From contig NZ_FUHM01000002.1 of the NCBI RefSeq assembly GCF_900155565.1, positions 2,046,001 to 2,110,000 of the forward strand: DNA of 64,000 bases. Direction: 5' to 3'. Of this stretch, positions 16,886 through 25,686 are shown piece after piece. The position numbers were made by a program, and so were the translations under genes. Position 1 is the stretch's first letter. The number at the start of each line of letters is the position of its first letter. The notes below the pieces were generated by a model. It did no database searches. It saw nothing but the letters and a program-made list of their open reading frames with translations, and had not been told where the DNA came from. This stretch comes from Anaerosalibacter sp. Marseille-P3206 (lineage in GTDB: Bacteria > Bacillota > Clostridia > Tissierellales > Sporanaerobacteraceae).

Positions 16886-19390
16886 ATGAAAGAGAATAAT
16901 AAGAAAAAAAGGAGAACTAATCTTGACATAGGTAAGAGAGAAAAAATAAAAGAATATAAGGAAAAGAAGGTTGATGATAGCCAAAGATTCCAAGAGTCTA
17001 TTATAGAAACAAAGTCTAAATTAAATAATGTTGAGAAAAATGATGAGCCTACTTACAAGAAAAGTGGGCTTTCTTCATCTCAAAAACAAATAAAGAAGCA
17101 TATGGATAAAAGGGAAAAAGTGGATAGTAAAACTCCTGAAATAATTGATTATAGGCGAAAAGAGGAAAGGGTAGGTGATTCAAGCAATTTAGAAAAAAGA
17201 ACTTCAGAAAGTAGCCAGTTAAAAGGGACTATAAAAGAGCATAAAAGTCTCGATATAGGTGGAAGAAAAAAGACTAACAATTACCTCGGTAAAAGAGTAC
17301 ATGAAAAAGATAGATTTGATGATTCTATTGTAAAGAAGAAAACAAAATTAAATCATAGCCAAGTAAAGGCTAGTGATGGGAAAAATGAAATAGCTGAAGA
17401 CAAGGGAGATATTTCAGGAGGTGATAGGAGTCTTTCAGATAGTTTAAATGAGAAAGCAATAAATAAAAATAAAAGGAAAAAGCAGAAACAGATAAATAAT
17501 CTGAAAGATAAAGAAAAAACCAATAAGTATGAAACTCTAGATAAAGAAACTAAAATCAATGCTTTACTTGCAAAAGACACTGATGATCCTACTGTTTCTG
17601 ATAAACATGATAATGAGATAAAAGCAGAAGATTATGAGGATGTAAGCTATGGTGTAGAAGGTCTTAAAAAGAATGGCAAAATTTCAAAGAAAGATTATTA
17701 CAAAAGAAAAGCTATTTATGATAATCAGAAAAAGAAGAAAAGCAAAGATGGGAAATTAACCACAGATGATGTTAAAGACCTTAAAGGTGGCATGGCTAAT
17801 AGGGCAGGTGAAAAATCTTCATTTGAAAGTAAAGGTCTTAGTGAGAGGGCAGAGAAAAAATATCAGGAAAATGAAAGTAAATTAATTCAGAAAAGGAAAA
17901 AAGCAAGTAAGCTTTACAATAAGCCTAAATATGATAAAACAAGCAAGCTTGTAGGAGGAATATCTGGAGCAAGTTACATGGCTTCTGAATACATGAGAGC
18001 TGGAAGTGATGAAAATGTAGCTATTGACGCAGCAGACAAAGGTTTATATCTTAATGCAAGTATGACAAGACAAGCCCAGAATAGACTTCAGAGAAAAAGA
18101 AAAAGTCCCTTAAAGGTTAAAAGAGAATTGGCTTTAAAACATCAGAAGAATATGGCAAAGGCTGAATATCAGACAGAAATTGAAGTTTTGAGAAAAGAAA
18201 AAGATTTTCAGAAGAAGAGTGCCTACAAAAAACTGATTAAGAGAAAGCAAATGAAAAAGAAAATTTATGAAGAGCATAATATTGCAGTTACCTTCAAAGA
18301 TAGACTTAAAAGGGGAATTGAAAATATTTTAAAAGGAAGTTCCCAGGTTATAAGAAGAAATATTAGGAGACTCCTTATTCTTCTTGCAGTCGTTATTATA
18401 GGTTTTATGACCTTAAGCCAGATTGCAACTTTTTTTCTTGGTGGAATATCATCAGTAACAAGTCAAGTTATGAGTACCACATATTTGTCAGGTGAAGAGA
18501 CTCTCGCAGATATAAATAGCGAATTTACTAATTATGAGTATGAGTTGGCAGATGAGCTTGCCAATATTGAAAGCTATTATCCTGGATATGATGAGTACCA
18601 TGTAGGAGGAGATACTGATATAGGGCATGATATTCATGAGCTTTTAAGTTTTATAACTGCTAGATATGGAGAAGTAACCAATGTTGCAAGTCTTAATGGG
18701 GAGTTAAAAGATCTATTTAATAAGATGTATAAGGTTAACTATGAAACTGTGGTGGAAACCAGATATAGGCAGGTATGCTATGGAAGTGGTGAAGATAGAT
18801 ACTGTGTAATGGAGCCTTATGATTGGTATATTTTGAAAGTTACAGTAGAGAAAAAAGAACTTGATACTGTAGCAAGAGAGGAATTTATTGGATATGAGGA
18901 CAATCTTGCTCACTATGAAGCACTCCTTGAAACAGGTGGCAATATGGAACACTACTTTGGGGGAAGTGGTATAACCCCTGTAATACCAGATAGCACCATA
19001 ATAGGTGACCTTATAAACAATCCTAATCTTTCAGATAAAGAAAAGGCTCTTGTATCAGCAGCATATAGGACACCGACAGCAGGTAACGGCTACTGTGCTG
19101 CATGGGTAAGCAATGTCTATGTAAATGCAGGTTTCCCAAGACCTGGAGGAAATGCTTGTGATCAATATTATTGGTATTGTCATAGTAATGATCTTTCAGA
19201 ACTTAGACCTGGAATGATGGTAGCAGTACCTACTCACAATCATACTAAGGCAGGAAGGATTTATGGTCATGTTGGTATCTATGTTGGAAATGGGATTATA
19301 AGAGAAAATATAGGTATTGTAAAAGATAGCAAGCTTTCAGACTGGATTTCCTATTATGGTAGCAGTGCAAAATGGGGATTTCCCTATTAA
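16886..19390 (+). CDS. Membrane-anchored CHAP-domain cell-wall hydrolase (VirB1-like)
   Basis: An 834-residue protein in three parts. Residues 1-480 are extremely lysine- and glutamate-rich with repeated blocks (LDIGKREK, LDIGGRKKTNNY, KKTKLN), probably disordered and cytoplasmic. One membrane segment lies near residues 490-515 (LLILLAVVIIGFMTL). The outside part ends in a CHAP/NlpC-like amidase domain, with candidate catalytic Cys737 in GYCAAWVSN and His795 in GHVGIYVG. Related ICE proteins locally cut peptidoglycan so that the secretion channel can pass. It follows virB4 by four bases. Confidence 0.85.
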   Translation: MKENNKKKRRTNLDIGKREKIKEYKEKKVDDSQRFQESIIETKSKLNNVEKNDEPTYKKSGLSSSQKQIKKHMDKREKVDSKTPEIIDYRRKEERVGDSSNLEKRTSESSQLKGTIKEHKSLDIGGRKKTNNYLGKRVHEKDRFDDSIVKKKTKLNHSQVKASDGKNEIAEDKGDISGGDRSLSDSLNEKAINKNKRKKQKQINNLKDKEKTNKYETLDKETKINALLAKDTDDPTVSDKHDNEIKAEDYEDVSYGVEGLKKNGKISKKDYYKRKAIYDNQKKKKSKDGKLTTDDVKDLKGGMANRAGEKSSFESKGLSERAEKKYQENESKLIQKRKKASKLYNKPKYDKTSKLVGGISGASYMASEYMRAGSDENVAIDAADKGLYLNASMTRQAQNRLQRKRKSPLKVKRELALKHQKNMAKAEYQTEIEVLRKEKDFQKKSAYKKLIKRKQMKKKIYEEHNIAVTFKDRLKRGIENILKGSSQVIRRNIRRLLILLAVVIIGFMTLSQIATFFLGGISSVTSQVMSTTYLSGEETLADINSEFTNYEYELADELANIESYYPGYDEYHVGGDTDIGHDIHELLSFITARYGEVTNVASLNGELKDLFNKMYKVNYETVVETRYRQVCYGSGEDRYCVMEPYDWYILKVTVEKKELDTVAREEFIGYEDNLAHYEALLETGGNMEHYFGGSGITPVIPDSTIIGDLINNPNLSDKEKALVSAAYRTPTAGNGYCAAWVSNVYVNAGFPRPGGNACDQYYWYCHSNDLSELRPGMMVAVPTHNHTKAGRIYGHVGIYVGNGIIRENIGIVKDSKLSDWISYYGSSAKWGFPY

Positions 19391-19409
19391 ATGAAGGAGG
19401 GTTTAATGA

Positions 19410-19685
19410 ATGGATAAAAAAACAGAAAATAGATATAAGAAAATAAAAAGAGACCAAAAAAAGCTAAAAGACCAAATTAAAAAAAGCGAAGATGAATTGG
19501 AACTTTTAAGGTTGGAAGAAGAGGAAATAGCAGGTCAAGAGATCATGGCTATATGTTATGAGCAGGAAATTAATCTTTTGGAAGCAGTGAAGATTTTTAC
19601 TGAAGCAGAAAAAACAAGAGGAAATGAAAATAAAATATTTAACGAATCTGAAAAGGAGAATTTAACCTATGGAAAAGAACAATGA
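19410..19685 (+). CDS. DUF4315 family protein
   Basis: A 91-residue protein, almost entirely helical and charged. It has a coiled coil at residues about 5-42 (KKIKRDQKKLKDQIKKSEDE) followed by QEIMAICYEQEINLLEAVKI, matching DUF4315 of clostridial ICEs. The function is unknown. It overlaps the DUF4366 gene by 17 bases, the usual pairing. Confidence 0.75.
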   Translation: MDKKTENRYKKIKRDQKKLKDQIKKSEDELELLRLEEEEIAGQEIMAICYEQEINLLEAVKIFTEAEKTRGNENKIFNESEKENLTYGKEQ

Positions 19686-20559
19686 TAAGAGAAAAATTAT
19701 AAAAATATTACTAGTACTTGCGATAACAAGCATGATTGGGATAAACTTTGTTACCACTGTCTTTGCTTCAGATATTAGTGGAGAACTTGAAAGAGAGTTT
19801 GTAATTGATGTTAATAGTCCTGAATCTGCAAAGGACAAGGAGGATAACATCATAGTTGATGTAAATAAACCTTCACTCAATCCAGCGGAAACAGGGAATG
19901 GATTTGTGGTAGATGTAAATAAGCCTAAAGAGGAATCTACTATTACAAAGGAAAATCCTTATGAACCGTCAGATCCTAGTCAAGCAAGAGGGACTATTAC
20001 AGAATCTGTTGGGGTAGATAATAAAGAATATCCTAGGAGAAGTGAGGTAGCAGATGTTAGAGAGGAAGCTAGTGGTGGTCAGATGAGGGAAAGACCAAAA
20101 GCTGATGCGAGAGAATTCCTTACCTTTCAAACAAAAAGTGGCAAGGTATTCCATCTGATTATTAACCATGACGAGCCTGATTCTAATGTTCAACTGTTAA
20201 CTGAGGTATCTGAACAAGATTTACTAAATATGATAGAACAAGATGAAGAAAGAAATGGCATATCTAAAGTCAAGGAGGAACCTAAAAAAGAAGTAGTAAA
20301 AAAAGAAGAGCCTGAAATAGAGGAACCTGAGAAGGAAGATTCTAAAGGTTCTTTTTTAATTGTTCTACTCATCCTAGTGGGAGTAGGTGGAGCTGGATAT
20401 TACTTTAAGTTTGTAAAATCTAAGGAAGAAGGATTTGATGATTTTGAAGATGATGAGATTCCAAATGATGATGATTTTTTCAGCAATAATGATGAAGAGA
20501 TAAATGATGGTGAAGTAGAAGATGAAGATATTGAATATACAAAGGAGGATTTGATCTAA
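19669..20559 (+). CDS. DUF4366 family membrane protein (CD1107-like)
   Basis: A 296-residue protein. It has a signal peptide (residues 1-33, ending VFAS) and an external proline- and acid-rich part with three copies of a short VDVNxP block (residues 42-92). A conserved DUF4366 core follows (FLTFQTKSGKVFHLIINHD, near 148-166), then a membrane segment near 225-245 (FLIVLLILVGVGGAGYYF) and an acidic cytoplasmic tail. The family is a standard part of clostridial ICE transfer operons, with unknown function. The stop and the next start share bases (TAATG). Confidence 0.8.
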   Translation: MEKNNDKRKIIKILLVLAITSMIGINFVTTVFASDISGELEREFVIDVNSPESAKDKEDNIIVDVNKPSLNPAETGNGFVVDVNKPKEESTITKENPYEPSDPSQARGTITESVGVDNKEYPRRSEVADVREEASGGQMRERPKADAREFLTFQTKSGKVFHLIINHDEPDSNVQLLTEVSEQDLLNMIEQDEERNGISKVKEEPKKEVVKKEEPEIEEPEKEDSKGSFLIVLLILVGVGGAGYYFKFVKSKEEGFDDFEDDEIPNDDDFFSNNDEEINDGEVEDEDIEYTKEDLI

Positions 20560-22877
20560 TGGGTAAAAGAACAGGATTATTTAAAAAAATACTAGCAGGA
20601 GTGCTTAGTTTCTCTATAATGTTTGGGGCAGTAACTCCTGTATTGGCAAGTGAGAAAGAGGATAAGACAGGTTATGATGTTGATATGACTATTGTAGTTG
20701 ATATTTCAGGTTCAATGAATGGAACTAAAATGACAAAGGCTAAAAATTCAGCTAAAGATATGGCAAAGGCTATATGGAAGGAACAAGAATCCTATGATAT
20801 TAATACAAATATAGCACTTATTAGCTTTGAGTCTAATGTAGTCCATCACAAAAATGATGGAGCAGACTTTTTCCAGAAAAAAGATGAGGACAAGCTCTTT
20901 AGTGCTATTGATGGTCTGTCTGCGAAGAATATGACCTTTACACAAGGAGGTATTCATGAAGCAAGAATGATTTTTAAAAACTCTACTGGAGATAAAAAAA
21001 TCATAGTCCTTCTTTCGGATGGAGAAGCAAATCGTATTTATGAACCAAAGATTGACCTTGATGATTATATGAACAATAACAAAGAGGTTCTTGAAGGAAG
21101 TTTCCATTATGATAAAGCAGGACAAGATACCACTACTAGCAAGGGTAAGTTTTGTGCCTTAGCAGAAGCTAATCTTGCAAAAAGTGATAATATTGATGTT
21201 CTAGATATCTACACAGTCGCAGTTGACTGTAATGAACAAGCAAAAGAGTTTTTAAAAGAAGTAGCAAGTGGAGAAGATAAGTTTAAAGATTCAGATACAG
21301 ATGACCTAGAAGATACCTTCAAAGATCTAACTGATGAAATAAAAGCTAATATAGAAAAAGAAAAACTAGAAAAAGAACTTGAAGATCTAAATAATAGGAT
21401 TGATGAGCTAGACAGAGAAAAAGCAGAACTTGAAAAAGAGTTTGCTGAAGAAAGAGAGCAGGCGGCTAAGGATAAGGAGGAATTTAACAAGGAAATTAAT
21501 GACTTAAAAGACAAAATTGATGAACTTGGAGAAGCTAAGGATAAATTAGAACAAGACTTAGCTGATGAGAAGGAAAAATCAGAAGAAGATAAAAAGGCTC
21601 TTGAAAAAGAGATAGAAGATCTAAAGCAAAAAACTGATGAGCTAAATGAATCTAAAGAAAATCTAGAAAAAGAGATGGAAGACATAATAAATAAAATGGA
21701 GGAAGATAAAAAAGAACTAGAAAATGAGATTTTAGAACTAGATAAAAATATTGAGAACTTAAGAAAAGAAAAGGATGCTGTAGAAGAAGAACTTAATAAG
21801 AAAATTGAAGAACTGGAGGATAGACTCAACCAGGAAAAGGCTGAGTATGAGAAGGATAAGGAAGAACTTGATAACAAGATTTCTGACCTTAATGATAAAT
21901 TAGACCAATTAAATAAGGAGAAAACAGAAATTGAAAATCAGCTTGAAAAAGAAAAAGAGGAATCTAAGGCAGAAAGAGATCAACTGAAAGAAAGTATTGA
22001 TGACTTAGATAAAAAGATTGATGAAATAATTAAAGAAAAGGCAGAACTTGAAAAAGAACTGGCTGATGAAAAGAATAAGACAAAGGAGGAAAGGGAAAAG
22101 CTTAAGGATGAGATTAACGAGTTAAATAATGATTTAGATTTAATAAATAAGGAAAAAGAAAGGCTAGAGGATAAACTAAATCAGGCAATAGAAATCTTTG
22201 ATAAAAAGGTAGAAAAACTAGAAGACGATATTGAACAATTATCTAAAGATAAAGACTTGCTTGAAGCAGATTTAAGAAAAGAAATAAATAAGGTGAATAA
22301 AGAAATAGAAGCCTTGAAAAAAGCAAAAGAAGAGATGGAAAAAGAACTAGAAAATCAAAAGAATCAGTCAGTTAAGGATAAGCAAAATTTAAATAATGAG
22401 ATAAATAAACTTGATGATAAGATTTATAATCTTAGTAAAGAAAAAGATAAGCTTGAAAAAGACAATGAGAAATATAAGGAAAAATTTGAAAACCTTGAAG
22501 ATGATGTAAAGGATTTAAGAGAAAATCTTGAAAGAGAAAAGGATAAAAATAATTTAAAAGATATGAATCTGCCAGAGGGTGTTAAAGTCAATCAATGGTA
22601 TCCCGAAAAATTTGTAACTTTGCCTGATAAGAAAACTTATGATGATGGTGAAAATATTGATATGGCTGGAATGAAGATGAGATTTACTCGTGTAATAAAG
22701 AGTAATGGAAAGTATATAAGAGAAACAGAAGATGTATATTATAGGGAATTTAAGAATAGTTATAGGGGCTGGGAGTTTAATTTAAAAACAAAGACTGCAG
22801 AATATGATGAAAGTACAAATGGAAAGATGAAAATAGTATTTACATTTTCACTTAAAAATCCTAATCAGTCCTGGTAA
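20559..22877 (+). CDS. Secreted von Willebrand A domain/coiled-coil surface protein
   Basis: A 772-residue protein with a signal peptide (residues 1-30). A von Willebrand A domain (about 42-260) carries a metal-ion-dependent adhesion site: DISGS at 48-52, a Thr in MTFTQGG, and LSDGEA. A very long coiled coil of Glu/Lys/Leu heptads follows (about 265-690), then a C-terminal beta-rich domain of about 80 residues (NQWYPEKFVTLPDKKTYDDG). No LPxTG anchor is present. Inside a conjugation operon it could be an adhesin that holds mating cells together, which is an inference. A strong terminator follows. Confidence 0.75.
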   Translation: MGKRTGLFKKILAGVLSFSIMFGAVTPVLASEKEDKTGYDVDMTIVVDISGSMNGTKMTKAKNSAKDMAKAIWKEQESYDINTNIALISFESNVVHHKNDGADFFQKKDEDKLFSAIDGLSAKNMTFTQGGIHEARMIFKNSTGDKKIIVLLSDGEANRIYEPKIDLDDYMNNNKEVLEGSFHYDKAGQDTTTSKGKFCALAEANLAKSDNIDVLDIYTVAVDCNEQAKEFLKEVASGEDKFKDSDTDDLEDTFKDLTDEIKANIEKEKLEKELEDLNNRIDELDREKAELEKEFAEEREQAAKDKEEFNKEINDLKDKIDELGEAKDKLEQDLADEKEKSEEDKKALEKEIEDLKQKTDELNESKENLEKEMEDIINKMEEDKKELENEILELDKNIENLRKEKDAVEEELNKKIEELEDRLNQEKAEYEKDKEELDNKISDLNDKLDQLNKEKTEIENQLEKEKEESKAERDQLKESIDDLDKKIDEIIKEKAELEKELADEKNKTKEEREKLKDEINELNNDLDLINKEKERLEDKLNQAIEIFDKKVEKLEDDIEQLSKDKDLLEADLRKEINKVNKEIEALKKAKEEMEKELENQKNQSVKDKQNLNNEINKLDDKIYNLSKEKDKLEKDNEKYKEKFENLEDDVKDLRENLEREKDKNNLKDMNLPEGVKVNQWYPEKFVTLPDKKTYDDGENIDMAGMKMRFTRVIKSNGKYIRETEDVYYREFKNSYRGWEFNLKTKTAEYDESTNGKMKIVFTFSLKNPNQSW

Positions 22878-22899
22878 AAACAAGATAAATAGATAAATG

Positions 22900-22944
22900 A
22901 TAGCGGCTCGGATAAGTAATTATATCTGAGCCGCTATTTTTTTG
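22900..22944 (+). terminator. Terminator after the von Willebrand A gene
   Basis: ATAGCGGCTC pairs with GAGCCGCTAT and the inner GGATA with TATCT, followed by a T-run. It ends the main transfer operon before topB. Confidence 0.88.
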
Positions 22945-22970
22945 TCTAAAAATGAAATGGAGGAAATAAA

Positions 22971-24668
22971 TTGAAATTAGTAATAGCAGAAAAACCAAGT
23001 GTAGCAATGAGTATTGCCAAGGTCATAGGTGCAAATTCAAGAAAAGATGGATATGTTGAAGGAAATAATTATATTGTAAGTTGGTGCGTAGGACATCTTG
23101 TTAGGATGAGCAATCCAGAAAGTTATGATGGAAGGTATAAAAAATGGAATATAGCAGACCTTCCTATATTTCCTGATAATTATAAATATGAGGTTTCGAA
23201 ATATACCAAGAAACAGTATGACATTTTAAAAAGGTTGTTATTAGATAAGAGAGTTGTTGAGGTTATAAATGCCTGTGATGCAGCAAGAGAGGGAGAACTT
23301 ATCTTTAGGCTTGTTTATAATCAGGCGAGGTGTAAAAAGCCTATAAAAAGACTTTGGATTTCATCAATGGAAGATAAGGCTATAAAGGAAGGTTTTAATA
23401 ATCTTAAAGATGGAATAGAATATGAAAATTTATATAGGTCTGCACTAGCAAGAGGACAGGCTGATTGGCTTGTAGGAATGAATCTTTCAAGATATTATTC
23501 TTGTCTTCATAATAAAAACTATTCAGTAGGTAGGGTACAAACACCAACACTTTCAATGGTTGTAGATAGGGATAAAGCAATAAGGAATTTTGAAAAAGAA
23601 AAGTATTTTACAGTCCAGATAGATGCTAACAATATGAAACTAGAAACATCAAGGATTGATGAAAAAGAGAAAGCTGATAAGTTACTTTCATCTATTCCTG
23701 GGATTATTGAGATAAAGGAAATAGAGAAGAAGAGAAAAATTATTAGACCTGATAGACTTTTTGACCTAACAACACTTCAAAGAGAATGTAATAAGTATTT
23801 TGGATATAGTGCAAAACAAACCTTGGATTATGCACAAAGTTTATATGAAAAGAAACTAATAACTTATCCCAGGACAGATAGTAGGTTTCTTACAGATGAT
23901 ATGGTTGATAATGTTAAAAGCTATGTAGATTCCTTTGGTAATGACTTTGATGAGAAGAACTTTAAGAGTATTTTTGATTCTAAGAAGGTCGAAGATCACC
24001 ATGCCGTAATTCCGACAAGTGCTTCTCTTGATTTTGATACTACAAGTTTGCAAAGGTCAGAAGAAAAGGTATTTGAACTTATAAAAGCAAAGCTTTTAGC
24101 AGCAAGATCAGGCAATCTAATTACTGAAAACACTAGGCTTATATGTGGTGTAAAAGGCTATGAATTTACAACTACAGGAACAGTTGTAATTGATGAGGGA
24201 TATACAAAATATCTTACTCCTTATATAAAGAAGAAAGAAGATAAGGTTCTTCCTAAGCTAGATGAAGGCGACAAGCTTAATGTAGAAAGTAAGAAAATAA
24301 ATGAGAAATATACTAATCCACCTAAGCATTATACAGAAGACACTTTGCTTAAGGCTATGGAACTTGCTGGAAGTGATGCAAATCAAGATGTGGAGGTAGA
24401 ACGTAAAGGGCTTGGAACACCGGCAACAAGGGCTGGAATACTTGAAAACCTAATTAATAAGGAACTTATAAAAAGAGATGAAAGGAAACTTATTTCAACA
24501 GAGAAGGGGGAGCAGTTAGTATCCTTAGTAGCAGACTTCCTTAGAAATCCAAATACAACAGTAGATTGGGAAGTGAAACTTTATGAAATCTCAGAGGGAA
24601 AAGCTGATTTAAAGGATTTTATAGGCGATGTAGAAAAAAGAATAAGGGAAGTTATTTCACAAAAATGA
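22971..24668 (+). CDS. topB: DNA topoisomerase III
   Basis: A 565-residue type IA topoisomerase, shorter than chromosomal TopB but normal for ICE copies. It has an N-terminal TOPRIM domain (LVIAEKPSVAMSIAKV, then CDAAREGE), the DNA gate, and the catalytic Tyr299 in ITYPRTDSRFL. It also has GLGTPATRAGILENLI near residue 480. There are no C-terminal zinc fingers. It should resolve intermediates of element replication or transfer. It starts with TTG, eight bases after GGAGG; the stop overlaps the methyltransferase start (ATGA). Confidence 0.92.
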   Translation: MKLVIAEKPSVAMSIAKVIGANSRKDGYVEGNNYIVSWCVGHLVRMSNPESYDGRYKKWNIADLPIFPDNYKYEVSKYTKKQYDILKRLLLDKRVVEVINACDAAREGELIFRLVYNQARCKKPIKRLWISSMEDKAIKEGFNNLKDGIEYENLYRSALARGQADWLVGMNLSRYYSCLHNKNYSVGRVQTPTLSMVVDRDKAIRNFEKEKYFTVQIDANNMKLETSRIDEKEKADKLLSSIPGIIEIKEIEKKRKIIRPDRLFDLTTLQRECNKYFGYSAKQTLDYAQSLYEKKLITYPRTDSRFLTDDMVDNVKSYVDSFGNDFDEKNFKSIFDSKKVEDHHAVIPTSASLDFDTTSLQRSEEKVFELIKAKLLAARSGNLITENTRLICGVKGYEFTTTGTVVIDEGYTKYLTPYIKKKEDKVLPKLDEGDKLNVESKKINEKYTNPPKHYTEDTLLKAMELAGSDANQDVEVERKGLGTPATRAGILENLINKELIKRDERKLISTEKGEQLVSLVADFLRNPNTTVDWEVKLYEISEGKADLKDFIGDVEKRIREVISQK

Positions 24669-25621
24669 AAGTGGTAGAGCTTTTCGGTGGTATAGGTGCT
24701 ATAAGGAAGGCTTATATCAATAGTAAAATTCCCTTTGAGATAGTAGATTATGTTGAAATAGATAAGAACTGTGTTAAGAGTTATAATGCACTTTTCAATG
24801 AAAATTATGAGCCACTAAGCGTATGCAATTATAGTCTTCCAGATAAAAAAATTGATTTACTAATGCATGGTAGTCCCTGCCAGGATTTTTCTAGGGTAGG
24901 AGAAAAACTTGGTGGGAAAAAAGGAAGTGGAACAAGGAGCAGTCTATTATTTGAAACAATAAGGATAATAGAGGAAAGACAAGACAAGCCTAGATGGGTA
25001 ATATGGGAAAATGTTAAAGGAGTTCTTGATAGAAAAATGAGAGCTTCCTTTTTTTATTATCTTGAAGAAATGGAAAGGCTAGGTTATGAAACAAAATATG
25101 AGATTCTTAATTCAATAAATTTTGGGATACCACAAAAAAGAGAAAGGATTTTTGCTATTAGCTATCTAGGCAAAAATCCTTTTAAATTTGAAAACCTAAA
25201 ACACAAGGAAACCAAACATTTATCAGATTTCCTTGAAAAGGATGTAATGAAGACTTATGGAGATATATTTTTAGTCAAGCAGCCTTCAATGTTAAAAATA
25301 CTCTATGATTCAGAATATAAGCCAAAATTTCAAGGAAGACTTCAAGTAATAGAAGACTTTTGCTACACCATATCTACTAAGCAAGTAAGAGTCCTTAACT
25401 CTGGAATACTTGCTATAGGTGATAACAGGTATAGATATCTTACTGAAAGAGAATGTTTTAGGTTGATGGGATTTGATGATAGTGATTTTGATAAGCTTAT
25501 TAAGATTTTTCCAAGAAGAAAAAACTGTATGTCAAGTATTCTATATAAACAGGCAGGCAACAGTATAGTGGTTAATGTCCTTGAAGAGATAGTAAAGGAG
25601 ATTCAAAACTGTAGCTTATAA
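24665..25621 (+). CDS. C5-cytosine DNA methyltransferase
   Basis: A 318-residue DNA (cytosine-5) methyltransferase. Motif I is ELFGGIGAIRKA, motif IV is GSPCQDFS with catalytic Cys72, motif VI is WENVKGV, motif VIII is FGIPQKRERIF, and motif X is QAGNSIVVNVLEEI. The variable target-recognition region (about 175-245) is short. No restriction enzyme is adjacent, so it is an orphan that probably shields the transferred element from host restriction. It is translationally coupled to topB. Confidence 0.92.
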   Translation: MKVVELFGGIGAIRKAYINSKIPFEIVDYVEIDKNCVKSYNALFNENYEPLSVCNYSLPDKKIDLLMHGSPCQDFSRVGEKLGGKKGSGTRSSLLFETIRIIEERQDKPRWVIWENVKGVLDRKMRASFFYYLEEMERLGYETKYEILNSINFGIPQKRERIFAISYLGKNPFKFENLKHKETKHLSDFLEKDVMKTYGDIFLVKQPSMLKILYDSEYKPKFQGRLQVIEDFCYTISTKQVRVLNSGILAIGDNRYRYLTERECFRLMGFDDSDFDKLIKIFPRRKNCMSSILYKQAGNSIVVNVLEEIVKEIQNCSL

Positions 25622-25686
25622 GTTTATAAAGATGGGTGATGGAGTAAAATCCATAACCCTTTAATTATGCAAGGAGGAGAAAAAGC

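Noticed and set aside
21209-21877. A 222-codon serine-rich open frame on the minus strand
   Set aside because: It is the mirror of the Glu/Lys-rich coiled-coil coding sequence; the Ser/Leu bias is an artefact and there is no ribosome-binding site.
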